Below are positions 33,517 through 43,163 of a DNA stretch of 64,000 nt, in pieces. The DNA is taken from assembly GCA_964406445.1 (NCBI GenBank), contig CAYORU010000011.1, positions 24,751 through 88,750 of the forward strand, in the 5' to 3' direction. Under the pieces are notes generated by a model, which had not been told where the DNA came from, ran no database searches, and saw only the letters and a program-made list of their open reading frames with translations. The first letter of the stretch is position 1; every line of letters starts with the position of its first letter. The stretch comes from SG8-30 sp964406445. Its GTDB lineage: Bacteria > Pseudomonadota > Gammaproteobacteria > Steroidobacterales > Steroidobacteraceae. Both the position numbers and the translations under genes were made by a program.

Positions 33517-35372
33517 GGCGCCAGCTCGATGACGTGCAGCTCCAGGCGCGAGGGCCGCGCCTCGTCCTGGAAGATGCGCTGCTCGGCCCGCACCCAGCGC
33601 GTGTCCGTGCCGACATCGTCGCCGGTGCCCTGGTTGGGGTTGATGCCGGGCGTGCTGCTCGCGACCTCTAGCCGCAGCCGGTGTCCCGGCAGCAGGACGT
33701 GGCCGACATCGAAGAATCGCAGCCTCAGTTCCGTCGGCGCGTGCGGCGTCATCAACACCTGGCGCTCGTAGCCTTCGCGATACCGTGCCCGCAGGACCGC
33801 CGTGCGGAAGACGATCCGCAGGCTGCGGCCTGCGGGATCCACGTCGTAGAGGTCCGCGACGAAGTCCGTGTCCAGCGCCGAGGTCGAGGCGTGCAGCACG
33901 AGGTCCACCGGGCCGAGCATCGCGAGCGGCTCGGTCGCGACGGGCGTCGTGTACACCAGCACGTCCGGCCGCGGCTCGCCCGCAGGCTGGTAACGGTCGA
34001 ACGCGCCGCGCGCCGGCACAGGATCGCGCGGATCGAACACGTAGCTCTCCGGCGGGCCGTCGGGCGCGGGCGCAGACCAGGCCAGGCGCCCGCCGCCGCC
34101 GCGGATCTCGGCCGCGTCGCCGTCGCTGTGCAGGTACAGCTGTCGCTGGCGCGCCGCGCCTGCGGGGTACTCCGGCAGATCGAGCCAGCGATTGATCCCG
34201 GTGAGGAACACCCGCGCCGGCGGCGCGTCGAACTCCGCCGTCGTGCCCGCGAAGCAGCTCTGGAACCAGCGGAAAGCGAGGTCGTCGATGTCGACCACGG
34301 ACGCCTCGCCACGCTCCCGGTCATTCAATTGCGCGCTGCCGCCGCTGCGCGTCTCGCCGTGGTTCCACGGCCCGATCAGCAGCCGCTGGGAGGCCGGCGC
34401 CGCGGACAACTCCCGCATGCCGCGCCAGTAGTGCAGCGTGCCCGGCAGGAGTCCGTCGTACCAGCCGGTGACGTGGAACGCGGGCAGGTCGAGGCCACGG
34501 AAGTGCTCGGGACCGAGCATGATCTCGCGCCACCAGTCGTCGAGCGTGGCGTGCCGCAGGAACTGCCGCAGGAGCGGCAGCTCGCGGCCGAGCGCCTGGT
34601 CCATCGTGGCGATCGGCCGATGCCGAAGAACCGGCTCCCAGTCGGTCAGGCTCGCCACGTTCTCGTGCATCAGCCGCCCCGATACGAGCAGCGGCCAGCT
34701 CATCGCCCAGCGAAGCTGGAAGGCACCGCCGATGTACGGCACCTCCTCGAACGGATACGCGGTCGGCGCCTGCGAGAACAGGCAGGTCAGGTGCGGCGGA
34801 CGCTCGCGCGCCGCCAGCCATTGCACCGTGCCGACATAGGAACCGCCGAGCATGGCCACCTGGCCATTCGACCAGGGCTGCCGCGCAATCCACTCGATGG
34901 TGTCGTGGCCGTCGCGGGACTCGCCGTGGAAGTAGCGGAACTCGCCGCCCGATTCGCCGCGGCCGCGCACGTCCTGGATCAGGAACCCGATGCCGCGGCG
35001 GGCATACGCGTGGGCCTCCCGGATCACGGAATCGTAGGGCGGGCGCACGTCCATGTTCCGCTGGTAGGGCGTGCGGTACAGCACGACCGGGTGCGGACCG
35101 CCGGCGGCCGGAAGCCACAGGTCGCCGACGAGTTCCACGCCATCGCGCATCGGGATGGACACGCCGAGCATCTGCCGGACGGCCGGCTGCGGCGCGGCCG
35201 GCCACTCCCCAGCGGCATCGGTCGCCACCGGTTCCGCACCTACCTCGGTGGCCATCGCCGCCAGCAAGACGCCGGCGAGCAGGCAACAGGCGAGCGACCC
35301 ACTCGCGGGCGCCGCGGCGCGTCGGGTGCCGTGATCGGCCAAGAGAGTAATGTCGGGGGCCTCCGTGATCAT
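33513..35372 (-). CDS. CocE/NonD-family serine esterase or X-Pro peptidase
   Basis: A 619-residue hydrolase of the cocaine-esterase/X-Pro dipeptidyl-peptidase family. Visible parts: DVRGRGESGGEF, the nucleophile motif GGSYVG (about residue 165), FHVTGWYDGLLPGT carrying the acid, IGPWNHGETRSG with the His, and a C-terminal jelly-roll domain from about residue 400. A long N-terminus precedes a hydrophobic segment (about 24-46), so export is likely. ATG at 35372 follows the FAD-oxidase stop by five bases; a GTG 24 bases upstream is the alternative start. Confidence 0.87.
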   Translation of the reverse strand: MITEAPDITLLADHGTRRAAAPASGSLACCLLAGVLLAAMATEVGAEPVATDAAGEWPAAPQPAVRQMLGVSIPMRDGVELVGDLWLPAAGGPHPVVLYRTPYQRNMDVRPPYDSVIREAHAYARRGIGFLIQDVRGRGESGGEFRYFHGESRDGHDTIEWIARQPWSNGQVAMLGGSYVGTVQWLAARERPPHLTCLFSQAPTAYPFEEVPYIGGAFQLRWAMSWPLLVSGRLMHENVASLTDWEPVLRHRPIATMDQALGRELPLLRQFLRHATLDDWWREIMLGPEHFRGLDLPAFHVTGWYDGLLPGTLHYWRGMRELSAAPASQRLLIGPWNHGETRSGGSAQLNDRERGEASVVDIDDLAFRWFQSCFAGTTAEFDAPPARVFLTGINRWLDLPEYPAGAARQRQLYLHSDGDAAEIRGGGGRLAWSAPAPDGPPESYVFDPRDPVPARGAFDRYQPAGEPRPDVLVYTTPVATEPLAMLGPVDLVLHASTSALDTDFVADLYDVDPAGRSLRIVFRTAVLRARYREGYERQVLMTPHAPTELRLRFFDVGHVLLPGHRLRLEVASSTPGINPNQGTGDDVGTDTRWVRAEQRIFQDEARPSRLELHVIELAP

Positions 35373-35377
35373 CGGCG

Positions 35378-36754
35378 TCAACCGTCGAAGATGCACCCGG
35401 GGTTCAGTATCCCCGTCGGGTCGAGCGTACGCTTCAGGTCCAGCATGAGCCGGATCTCCGTCTTCGACCGGCTATGGCCGAGCCAGCGCTTCTTTTCGAA
35501 GCCGATGCCATGCTCCGCCGAGACCGATCCGCCGAGATCGGCGAGCGGCCCGTACACGATCTCGTCGCTCGACTGCTGCGAAGCGGTGGCCTCGTGCGGC
35601 TGCACGAAGAGGTGGAGGTTCCCGTCCGCGACGTGACCCATGGCCGGGCACCGCCCGGCCGGAAATCGCTCGCGGACGCCGGCCTCGACGGAGGCGAGGT
35701 ATCCAGGCATGGCCGCGATCGGCAGGCTGACGTCGTACAGGAAGGTGGGCGTCACGCCGACGATGGCCTCGAGGTCCTCGCGCAGGCCCCACAGGTCGTG
35801 GCGCTCGCGATCCGACTGGGCGATCAGTGCGTCGGCGATCAGCCCATCTGAGAGCGCGGACTCGAGCGCCTCCGCAAAGCGGGCCGCGTCGGCCTCGGGA
35901 TGCACCCCGGCGGCCTCCGCCAGCACGTACAGCGGATAGCTGCGCTCGAACGGGGCGCGATGGCGGCCGCTGTCGACCTGCTGACGGACATAGCTCTCCC
36001 ACATCGCCTCGAATGCCGACAGGCTGCCGTCGAGATCGCGCTGCAGCCGCACCAGCAGCTCGGCAGCGGCCGCGAAGTCGTTCACGGCAACCAGCGCCGT
36101 CTGCTGGCTCGTCGTGCGCGGGTACAGGCGCAGCACGGCGCGCGTCACGACGCCGAGCGTTCCCTCGGAGCCGATGAACAGCTGCTTGAGGTCGTAGCCC
36201 GCATTGAACTTCTGGATCGCGCTGAGCGACGACACCACCGTCCCGTCGGCCAGCACCACCTCGAGTCCCAGCACCAGCTGCCGCGTCATGCCGTAGCGCA
36301 GCACGTTGATGCCCCCGGCATTGGTCGCGATGTTGCCGCCGATCGTGCACGAGCCCCGCGCGCCGAGTTCGAGCGGGAAGCAGAACCCGGTGCTGGCCAA
36401 CGCCTCGTGCACCGACTGCAGCACCGCGCCGGCCTGCACGAGGCAGGTGCCGCCAACGAGATCGATGCGCTCGATCTGCTGCATGCGCTCGAGCGAGAGC
36501 GCGAGGCGATCTGGGCCGGCCACCGCGCCGCCGACCGTTCCGGTCAGCCCGCCCTGCACCACGACCGGCTGCCCGGCGGCGTGGCAGGCGGCGAGCACGG
36601 CGCTGACCTCGGCCGTGCTCTTCGGGCGCAGCAGCGCCCGCGCGCGCATAGGCGCTGGGTCCCAGTAGCTGGTGGCGCGCGCGCTCACCGCATCGGGCAG
36701 GAGCACGCCTTCCGGGCCGAGCAGCGCGACCAGCTGGTCAATCAGAGGCGACAT
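35378..36754 (-). CDS. GlcD-type FAD-binding oxidase (D-2-hydroxyacid dehydrogenase family)
   Basis: A 458-residue flavoprotein of the vanillyl-alcohol-oxidase superfamily. The FAD-binding half includes PVVVQGGLTGTVGGAV, GARGSCTIGGNIATNAGG and GSEGTLGVVTRA. The C-terminal half has the metal and active-site motifs GHVADGNLHL and SAEHGIG. Such enzymes oxidise D-lactate, D-2-hydroxyglutarate or glycolate-like acids. A close paralogue lies at 62111. It overlaps the S9 peptidase gene by 17 bases. A D-hydroxy acid released from the locus's substrate would fit, by inference. Confidence 0.88.
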   Translation of the reverse strand: MSPLIDQLVALLGPEGVLLPDAVSARATSYWDPAPMRARALLRPKSTAEVSAVLAACHAAGQPVVVQGGLTGTVGGAVAGPDRLALSLERMQQIERIDLVGGTCLVQAGAVLQSVHEALASTGFCFPLELGARGSCTIGGNIATNAGGINVLRYGMTRQLVLGLEVVLADGTVVSSLSAIQKFNAGYDLKQLFIGSEGTLGVVTRAVLRLYPRTTSQQTALVAVNDFAAAAELLVRLQRDLDGSLSAFEAMWESYVRQQVDSGRHRAPFERSYPLYVLAEAAGVHPEADAARFAEALESALSDGLIADALIAQSDRERHDLWGLREDLEAIVGVTPTFLYDVSLPIAAMPGYLASVEAGVRERFPAGRCPAMGHVADGNLHLFVQPHEATASQQSSDEIVYGPLADLGGSVSAEHGIGFEKKRWLGHSRSKTEIRLMLDLKRTLDPTGILNPGCIFDG

Positions 36755-39137
36755 CTTCGTCCTGGGTCGAGGAAGGCTCGGGCATGCGATATTCGGCGGG
36801 CGGCGACTCGCCGCGCAGGTGCTGGACGAAATAGTCCCACTGCCTGCGCACCGCGAACCGGTCGAAGGACATGTCGTGGCCCATGCGCGGCACCACGACC
36901 ATGTCGAAGCTCTTGCCCGCGTCGATCAGCGCCTGGACCACGCCGTAAGATGCAGCGAGCGGCACGTTGGAGTCCATGCCGCCGAGGATCAGCAGCAGCC
37001 GGCCTTGCAGGCTCGCCACGAAATTCTGGTTCGCCCGGTCGGCGAGCGCGTCGATGCCCGCCTGCCCCGCCGGTACGCCGGGGGCGCCGGCGGGCATGTA
37101 CTTGCGCAGGTCGTGGCTGCCGTTGGCCGCGACGCCGACCTTGAAGAACTCCGGGTAGGCCAGCATCGCGCGCAGCGCCGCGTAGCCGCCGTTCGAGGTG
37201 CCGGCGACGCCGACGCGCTCCAGGTCCATGTACGGGCGGCTCGCCGCCAGCGCGCGGATCGCGTGCACGTGGTCGCCGATCCCGGCGACCTGGTCGGGAT
37301 GCCGCGCCGAGAATTCGAGAAACGCGCGGGAGCGCAGCGGCGTGCCGCGCGCGTCCATGACGATGACCACGAAGCCCAGTTCGGCCAGGCTCTGCGCCTC
37401 GCCGAACACCGTGCGCGCGAAGCGGCGCGGGTGCTCCACGACCTGGGGGCCGTTGTAGATCGCGTCGATGACCGGATACTTCCGCGCCGGGTCGAAGTCG
37501 GACGGGAACAGCAGCAGCCCGTGCAGCTTCTCCTCGCCGGCCGGCGCGGGCACGCTGAAGCGCTCGGGCGGCCGGTAGCGTTCGGCCACGAGAGGCGAGA
37601 GCCGGGCGCGTCCCAGCTCCGCGATCACGCGGCCGTCCGCGGCACGCAGCACGCTGACCTCCGGCTGCAACGGCGTCGATGCCGTGGAGACGAAGTGCCG
37701 GCCATCCGGCGCCACGCCGCGCGAAGTCACCGGCGCGGGCGCGCCGGGCCCGATGAACTCGGTCGCGACCTGGTGATCGGCGGTCTCGGGCGTCAGGCGG
37801 GCCAGGCGCGTGCCGTCGAGCCGCACCCGGTACACCGAGGCGAAATACGGCTCGTCGGCGTATGTGTCGCCGCCGGCGGCGAAGTAGATCCAGCCCGCGC
37901 GCTCGTCGACGAACAGCAGGCGGTGAACGGTCCACGGACCCTGCGTCAGCGCGTGGCGGACGGCGCCAGTCTCGCCGTCGATCCGGTAGAGGTGCCCGAA
38001 GCCGTCGCGCGACGAGTACCAGACGATGTCGCCGCCGGACAGCAGCGCCACCGCAGGCGGATGCTGCAGCTCCCCCGCGATGGCAACCCGTCGCGGGTGC
38101 TCCTCCCGGAACAGCCGGCGCGCGGCACCGCTTGCCGGATCCACCTTGTGGAGTTCGATCCAGCGCTCCGCCGGATCAGCGATGGCGACCGCCAGCTGCC
38201 GACCGTCGGCGCTCCACCAGGCCCGGCGCATGAAGAGGGTCGAGTCGAACGTCAGCGGCTGGGTCTCCACCTGCAGCTCGCGCACCGTGCCGCCCACGGT
38301 GTCCACCACGTAGAGTTGCTCGCGCAGCCGCCCGGGCTCGGTCACGAAGCCATAGCGGAACGTGTGGACCTTCGGCAGGAGCGTGTCGCGCGGCACTTGC
38401 TCGACGACCGGGAGCTCGCCCAGTTGCGTCTCGTCGATGCGCACGGTCAGCAAGTGACGGCTGTCCGGCGACCAGATCACCGCCGGAGCGGCCTCCGCCG
38501 GCAGCGGCAGGCCCATGAGGATGCCGAGCGCCGTCTCGGAGGTCGAGGCATAGGCCGCGTGGCGCCGGCCGTCGGTGGTCAGCGGTCGATCTTCGCCCGT
38601 CTCGAGGTCGCGCACCCACAGGTTGAAGTCGCGCACGAACACGGCGCGCCGGCCGTCGGGGGAACGCGCCATGTTCGCCGTGGCGCCCGCCGCGCCCGTC
38701 GCCTGGCAACCGGGCTTTGCCAGCGGGCAGCTGAAGCGCCGGCCCTTGCTCGAGAGGTCGAGGCGCTTGCCGTCGTCACTGAGCTCGGGATCGGCGGCGA
38801 GCAGCGCCGCCCGGCTCGGTTCGAGGCCCGTGTCGGCCGCCACGGCCGCCAGCCACCGCGCGCTGTCGAGGCGATGCAGCACCGCTCCGTCGCGCGCCCG
38901 CCGGACCATCAGGTCGGCGCCACCGGGCCGCTCCAGCAGGTACCACAGCGCCTGCCCGTTGGCCGACCATCGCGGGCGGAGGTCCGCGTTCAGCAACAGC
39001 GGGCCGGCGTTCCACGCGGCGAAGCGCGCCGCGCGGTCGTAGCGCCCGGCGATCGTTTCCGCGACCGCGGTGCAGGCGAAACCCCCGGCGGCGCAGGCGG
39101 CAAAGGCAAGCAACGCCTTGCGGCTCGACATGACCAT
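36738..39137 (-). CDS. Exported S9-family (DPP-IV-like) peptidase
   Basis: A 799-residue prolyl-oligopeptidase-class serine peptidase. A signal peptide (SSRKALLAFAACAAGGFAC) leads into an eight-bladed propeller (DPP IV N-terminal type, about 40-530) and a C-terminal alpha/beta-hydrolase domain. The latter has GTSNGG (nucleophile), GGMDSNVP (acid) and RMGHDM (His). It trims dipeptides from peptides in the periplasm. ATG at 39137 is chosen because GGGGATCG precedes it and the signal peptide starts there. It lies 50 bases after the TonB receptor, as the first enzyme of the run. Confidence 0.9.
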   Translation of the reverse strand: MVMSSRKALLAFAACAAGGFACTAVAETIAGRYDRAARFAAWNAGPLLLNADLRPRWSANGQALWYLLERPGGADLMVRRARDGAVLHRLDSARWLAAVAADTGLEPSRAALLAADPELSDDGKRLDLSSKGRRFSCPLAKPGCQATGAAGATANMARSPDGRRAVFVRDFNLWVRDLETGEDRPLTTDGRRHAAYASTSETALGILMGLPLPAEAAPAVIWSPDSRHLLTVRIDETQLGELPVVEQVPRDTLLPKVHTFRYGFVTEPGRLREQLYVVDTVGGTVRELQVETQPLTFDSTLFMRRAWWSADGRQLAVAIADPAERWIELHKVDPASGAARRLFREEHPRRVAIAGELQHPPAVALLSGGDIVWYSSRDGFGHLYRIDGETGAVRHALTQGPWTVHRLLFVDERAGWIYFAAGGDTYADEPYFASVYRVRLDGTRLARLTPETADHQVATEFIGPGAPAPVTSRGVAPDGRHFVSTASTPLQPEVSVLRAADGRVIAELGRARLSPLVAERYRPPERFSVPAPAGEEKLHGLLLFPSDFDPARKYPVIDAIYNGPQVVEHPRRFARTVFGEAQSLAELGFVVIVMDARGTPLRSRAFLEFSARHPDQVAGIGDHVHAIRALAASRPYMDLERVGVAGTSNGGYAALRAMLAYPEFFKVGVAANGSHDLRKYMPAGAPGVPAGQAGIDALADRANQNFVASLQGRLLLILGGMDSNVPLAASYGVVQALIDAGKSFDMVVVPRMGHDMSFDRFAVRRQWDYFVQHLRGESPPAEYRMPEPSSTQDEDVASD

Positions 39138-39187
39138 GGATCGATCCCCAGGCACCCGGCCGCGCCGCGAGGACGCGGTCATCCGCG

Positions 39188-41380
39188 TCAGCGCCAGCGG
39201 TAGGTGGCACCAATCTCCCAGGTCCGGAACTCGCCCGCGTTGGCGAAGTTCGACCCGGCGTAGAAGTCGAAGAACTCCTCGTTGGTGAGATTACGCCCGG
39301 TGGCCGTCAGCGCCCATCGGTCGTTGAGGTCGATCCGTGCAGACATGTTGACCAGGCCGATCGCGTCCTGGGTCGCCAGCGCGTTGTTGTCCTCGTCGAA
39401 ATAGGTCTTGCCGCGGTAGTTGTACTCGACCCGGAAGGTGCCCTTGGCAACGGCGCCCAGGGGCACGTCGTCCAGCGTCAGGCCCGTGGTGGCCGAGAAC
39501 TCGGGCGCGCGCGGCAGCCGGTTTCCCTTGTAGTTGACGGGCTGGCGATTGGGGCCGACCGTCTGGTAATCCTCGTACTTCGCGTCGAGATACTCCGCGG
39601 CGGCGCTGAAGGTCAGGTAGCGCGCCAGCCTGAGCTCGGTCAGCTGCAAGTCGATGCCGTAGATCCTCGCCTCACCCGCATTGTCGGTGAAGAAAAACGC
39701 CGGGCGGCTGGGGTCGAGCGATCCGTCCGGCAGCAGGAACAGCCCGCCGACCGAGACCTGCATGTCGCGGTAGTCGTAGTAGAAGGCCGAGACGTTCAGG
39801 AAGCCACGGTCCTCCCCGAGCACCGACTTCACGCCGACCTCGTAGGCCGTCAGCTTTTCCGGATCGACCTTGTTCGGCAGGTCGTCGCCGGTCAGCGCGT
39901 CGGTGCGCGTCTGGTTGAAGCCCGCCTGGAAGCCGGTGGAAACAGAGCCGTAGACCAGCAGGCCATCGCGCATCTTGTAGTCCAGCCCCAGCTTTCCGGT
40001 GATCTCGCTCTCGTTGCTCGACAGATCGAACGACGTTCCGTCGATGATCCCGTTGCCGACGAAGGAGTTCCGCACCTTGTCGCGATTCCAGCGCAGGCCG
40101 GCGTTGAGCGTCAGCTGCTCCGTCAGGCCATAGTTGCCGTCGACGAAGACCGCAAAGCCCTCGACGTCGTCCTCGCCGCTGTTGTCGAAGAGCGGCAGGC
40201 CGCCCGGGTTCAGCTCCAGGTAGCGCTCGTTGCTCTGCCTGTCATCGAGGTAGTAGGCGCCGAGCACCCAGTCCAGACGCTCGCCGCTGTAGAGCAGCTG
40301 CAGCTCCTGGCTGAACTGCTCGGCGAACTGGGGGAACGCGATCAGGAGCTGCGTGACGACGTTGGGCTGCGGGTTCACGTCGATCAGCGACGCGTCCTCG
40401 TAGTCGATGTACCCGGTGATCGACCTCCAGGTGTAGCGGTCGCCGACCTGCCCCTCGAGCGCCAGCCCGGCGATCAGGCTCTTGCGCTCGATGGTCGGCT
40501 CGGTCGGATTGTCGAGCGCGGTGCGGTCCCAGCCGAGGCGAGGCACCGCGCGGCCGTTCACGACCGACACCGGGATCAGGGTGGGCTGCGTGTTGTCGTC
40601 GTCGCGCGAGTACTGCACGAAGGCGGTGACGTCGACCGCGCCGGCAGTGCCGCCGAGCGTCAGGCGCCCGCCGAGGTAATCGTCGTTGCCGACCTTGCGG
40701 CCGGTGACCACGTTGGTGAACTGCCCGTCGCCCTTCAGGTACGAGGCGGCCGCGCGCACGCTCCAGGCGTCCGACAGGGGCACCGTGACCCCGCCATCGG
40801 CGCGGACCGTATCGTAGGTGCCGTAGCCGACCGACAGGTCCGCATCCGGACTCGCGCCCGGCGTCTTGGTGATGATGTTGAGCGCGCCGCCGGTCGAGTT
40901 GCGGCCGTAGAGCGTGCCCTGCGGACCCTTCAGGACCTCGACCCGCTCGATGTCGAACAGGCGGTTCAGCTGCGCGGCCGCCGAGGACTGGTAGACGCCG
41001 TTGACGTGGGTCGCGACCGACGAGGTCCCGCCGGCGATCTGCGCCCCCACGCCGCGCATGGTGATGGTCGCGCGGGTCTCGAAGTTCTGCACGTAGAACC
41101 CCGGCACCGCGAACTGCAGCTCCGCGGCGCGCAGCACACCCTGCTCGGCGAGCTGGCCGCCGCCGAGCACGTCGATGGTCAGCGGGACTTCCTGGACGTT
41201 CTCGTCACGCTTGCGCGCGGTGACGATGACCTCGTCGAGACTGGTGGCCGCCGCCGCCTGGCCCTGCGCCCGTGACTCCTGGGCCGGAACGGCGAACGCC
41301 AGCACGGCGCTGACCGCCGCGGCCACCGAGATGGCCGGCAGACCCTTCCGACCGCTGCAGCTGGACCTGTCGATTCCCAT
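39188..41380 (-). CDS. TonB-dependent receptor of the esterase/deacylase locus
   Basis: A 730-residue receptor: signal peptide to about residue 38 (QESRAQGQ), TonB box DEVIVTARKRDENVQ, plug (ITMRGVGAQIAG, then RVEVLKGPQGTLYGRNSTGG) and barrel ending TWEIGATYRWR. ATG at 41380 follows GAGGGGA; an upstream extension would bury the signal peptide. It heads the minus-strand run of hydrolases and permease to 28769, so its ligand is probably the compound those enzymes dismantle. A MarR gene is divergent upstream. Confidence 0.92.
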   Translation of the reverse strand: MGIDRSSCSGRKGLPAISVAAAVSAVLAFAVPAQESRAQGQAAAATSLDEVIVTARKRDENVQEVPLTIDVLGGGQLAEQGVLRAAELQFAVPGFYVQNFETRATITMRGVGAQIAGGTSSVATHVNGVYQSSAAAQLNRLFDIERVEVLKGPQGTLYGRNSTGGALNIITKTPGASPDADLSVGYGTYDTVRADGGVTVPLSDAWSVRAAASYLKGDGQFTNVVTGRKVGNDDYLGGRLTLGGTAGAVDVTAFVQYSRDDDNTQPTLIPVSVVNGRAVPRLGWDRTALDNPTEPTIERKSLIAGLALEGQVGDRYTWRSITGYIDYEDASLIDVNPQPNVVTQLLIAFPQFAEQFSQELQLLYSGERLDWVLGAYYLDDRQSNERYLELNPGGLPLFDNSGEDDVEGFAVFVDGNYGLTEQLTLNAGLRWNRDKVRNSFVGNGIIDGTSFDLSSNESEITGKLGLDYKMRDGLLVYGSVSTGFQAGFNQTRTDALTGDDLPNKVDPEKLTAYEVGVKSVLGEDRGFLNVSAFYYDYRDMQVSVGGLFLLPDGSLDPSRPAFFFTDNAGEARIYGIDLQLTELRLARYLTFSAAAEYLDAKYEDYQTVGPNRQPVNYKGNRLPRAPEFSATTGLTLDDVPLGAVAKGTFRVEYNYRGKTYFDEDNNALATQDAIGLVNMSARIDLNDRWALTATGRNLTNEEFFDFYAGSNFANAGEFRTWEIGATYRWR

Positions 41381-41472
41381 GGGTATCCCCTCGAAGTGCT
41401 TGGGCGGTACATCTGGGAGCAACTTTTCCCGCTCCCGGACTCCCGCCGATATGGTTGTCATCGCAACTTATA

Positions 41473-41506
41473 GAATGCACGTCTCAATCATTGATTCCGT
41501 GCATTC
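41473..41506. promoter_or_regulatory. Nested inverted repeats in the TonB-receptor/MarR promoter
   Basis: GAATGCACG (41473-41481) and CGTGCATTC (41498-41506) are perfect 9-bp arms around a second palindrome, TCAATCATTGA. A further repeat GTTGC-TAGT-GCAAC lies at 41560-41573. The 285-base gap is markedly AT-rich and otherwise empty. These are the likely operators for the divergent MarR protein. Confidence 0.5.
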
Positions 41507-41665
41507 CTTGTTTTGTGCCGCTTTTGCAACAGATTCGCACCACTCGTCATACAGAAACGGTTGCTAGTGCAACTATGTGGACTTATAGCCCGACCCAGAA
41601 TCGGTTGTCAACGAGAGCACTTGTCCTCCCTCGTCGACGCGCCGAATTGCTACAGTCCGGGTGTC

Positions 41666-42226
41666 ATGCCCCAATCCAGACGCAGTCCCGAGAGCCCGCC
41701 CGCCAACCCCGAGATCACCGCGGGCATGTCCACGCCGGCGCACATCGCCTACCAGATGACGATCGTCGCCAACCTCATGGCCTTCGGAACCAATGCCGAG
41801 AATGTGGAGCGGTTCGGCCTCAGCTTCCGGCAGTGGCGCGTCGTAGGCTCGATCGGCCGGACCGGCCCGATCACGGCGCGCCAGATCGTGGACATCGTCC
41901 ACCAGGACAAGTCGAGCGTCTCCCGCGCGGTCGCCGAGCTGACTGCCCGGCGGCTGATCCGCAAGCTGCCGAACACGCTGCACAAGGCCAGTCCGATACT
42001 CGCGCTGACCGAAAGCGGGCAGGCGCTCTACGACCGCATCCTGCCCGTATGGGAATCGCAGGCCGCAGAGCACGTGTCCTGCCTGACCGACGGAGAACAG
42101 CGACTGCTGTGCGAACTGCTCGACAGGATGAAGGCGCACATGGAGCGCAACCGCGAGGCCCGCGCGGCGGGGACGCCTACCACTCCACCAGCGCACCCTC
42201 TCCCCGCTCCCGCGCCACGCAAGTGA
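41666..42226 (+). CDS. MarR-family transcriptional regulator
   Basis: A 186-residue MarR regulator with a full winged helix (LSFRQWRVVGSIGRTGPITA, IVDIVHQDKSSVSRAVAELT, ARRLIRKLPNTLHKASPILA) and flanking dimer helices. The ATG at 41666 has a weak ribosome site, so an earlier start is possible. It is divergent from the TonB receptor of the esterase locus and overlaps the ornithine-cyclodeaminase-like gene by 50 bases at its 3' end. It most likely represses the big operon. Confidence 0.83.
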   Translation: MPQSRRSPESPPANPEITAGMSTPAHIAYQMTIVANLMAFGTNAENVERFGLSFRQWRVVGSIGRTGPITARQIVDIVHQDKSSVSRAVAELTARRLIRKLPNTLHKASPILALTESGQALYDRILPVWESQAAEHVSCLTDGEQRLLCELLDRMKAHMERNREARAAGTPTTPPAHPLPAPAPRK

Positions 42227-43163
42227 CCCGCCAGGCGGCGTACAGGTCCTGGGCGAAGATCCCGACCGACTTGTAGAGCGTGATCGCGTCCGCCTCGGCG
42301 CGGCCCGCAAGCCCGCCGGCGACGACTTCGCCGATCTCGCCGCGCATTGCATCGAGGGACCACGCGCCCTCGCCTGCCGGGATGAGCAGGTCGCCGGCCT
42401 CCGCGAGCGCGCTGTCGCGCGAGTCGACGTAGACATCGGACCGAGTGATCGTGGCGGTGTCCGCCTCGCGCGCGTCGGCCCTGTGGGCTCCCACCAGGTT
42501 GACGTGGGCGCCCGGTCGCAGCCATTTCCCGTGCAGGATCGGCTGGCTCGCGCCGGTCACCGTCGAGACGACGTCGCATTCGGACGCCTCCCACGGCTCG
42601 CGGACGGCGCGCACCCGCCGGCCGAAACGCCGCGAGGCCTGCTCGGCCAGCTCGCTGGCCTTCGCGTGATCGCGGCCCCACACCCGTGTTTCTTCGATGC
42701 CCGGCCGCGCCGCCAGGATGGCGTCGATGTGCGCGACCGCCTGTACGCCCGTGCCGAGAATCCCATGACTGCGCACGTCCTCGCGCGCCAGCAGCCGGGT
42801 CGCGAGCCCCGAGGCCGCTGCGGTGCGGATGGCGGTCACCGCGCCGCCCTCGACGAGCGCGACCGGCGCGCCGGTCGCGTGGTCGAACAGCGCGATGAAG
42901 CCCTGGATGGCCGGGCGCCCATGCTGCGGATTGCCCGGCAGCAGGCTCACCACCTTCGCGCCGAACACGGGCGGCGCAAGGCTCGAGCCCGGCATCACGG
43001 CCAGCAGACCCGAGCGGTCCTGCAGCGCGCCGATCAGTCGCTTCGGCACCGCGACCGTCCTGTTCGATACCGCGAGCATGGCCTCCGCCATCGCATCGAT
43101 GCACGCCGTCATGTCGAGCAGGCGGTGGACCGCCTCGCCGTTCAGCAACAGGATCCTGCTCAT
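42177..43163 (-). CDS. Ornithine cyclodeaminase / mu-crystallin family protein
   Basis: A 328-residue protein with the family's Rossmann half (ILGTGVQAVAHIDAILAARP, residues about 128-147) and conserved VFGAKVVSLLPGNP, HATGAPVALVEGGAVTAIRTAA and TLYKSVGIFAQDL. Members include ornithine cyclodeaminase, lysine cyclodeaminase, ketimine reductase and alanine dehydrogenase, all acting on alpha-amino or imino acids with NAD(P). ATG overlaps the stop of the D-amino-acid dehydrogenase gene (ATGA). It may reduce the imino acid made by that enzyme, converting D- to L-amino acid; this is inference. Confidence 0.85.
   Translation of the reverse strand: MSRILLLNGEAVHRLLDMTACIDAMAEAMLAVSNRTVAVPKRLIGALQDRSGLLAVMPGSSLAPPVFGAKVVSLLPGNPQHGRPAIQGFIALFDHATGAPVALVEGGAVTAIRTAAASGLATRLLAREDVRSHGILGTGVQAVAHIDAILAARPGIEETRVWGRDHAKASELAEQASRRFGRRVRAVREPWEASECDVVSTVTGASQPILHGKWLRPGAHVNLVGAHRADAREADTATITRSDVYVDSRDSALAEAGDLLIPAGEGAWSLDAMRGEIGEVVAGGLAGRAEADAITLYKSVGIFAQDLYAAWRVTCVARERGEGALVEW

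Noticed and set aside
36672..39203. 843-codon open frame opposite the S9 peptidase
   Set aside because: The minus-strand frame has a signal peptide and a complete catalytic triad; the plus frame is low-complexity Arg/His-rich shadow sequence.
39188..41380. Frameshift or decay in the TonB receptor genes
   Set aside because: All four complete receptors have intact signal peptide, TonB box, plug and C-terminal aromatic strand, so none was called a pseudogene.
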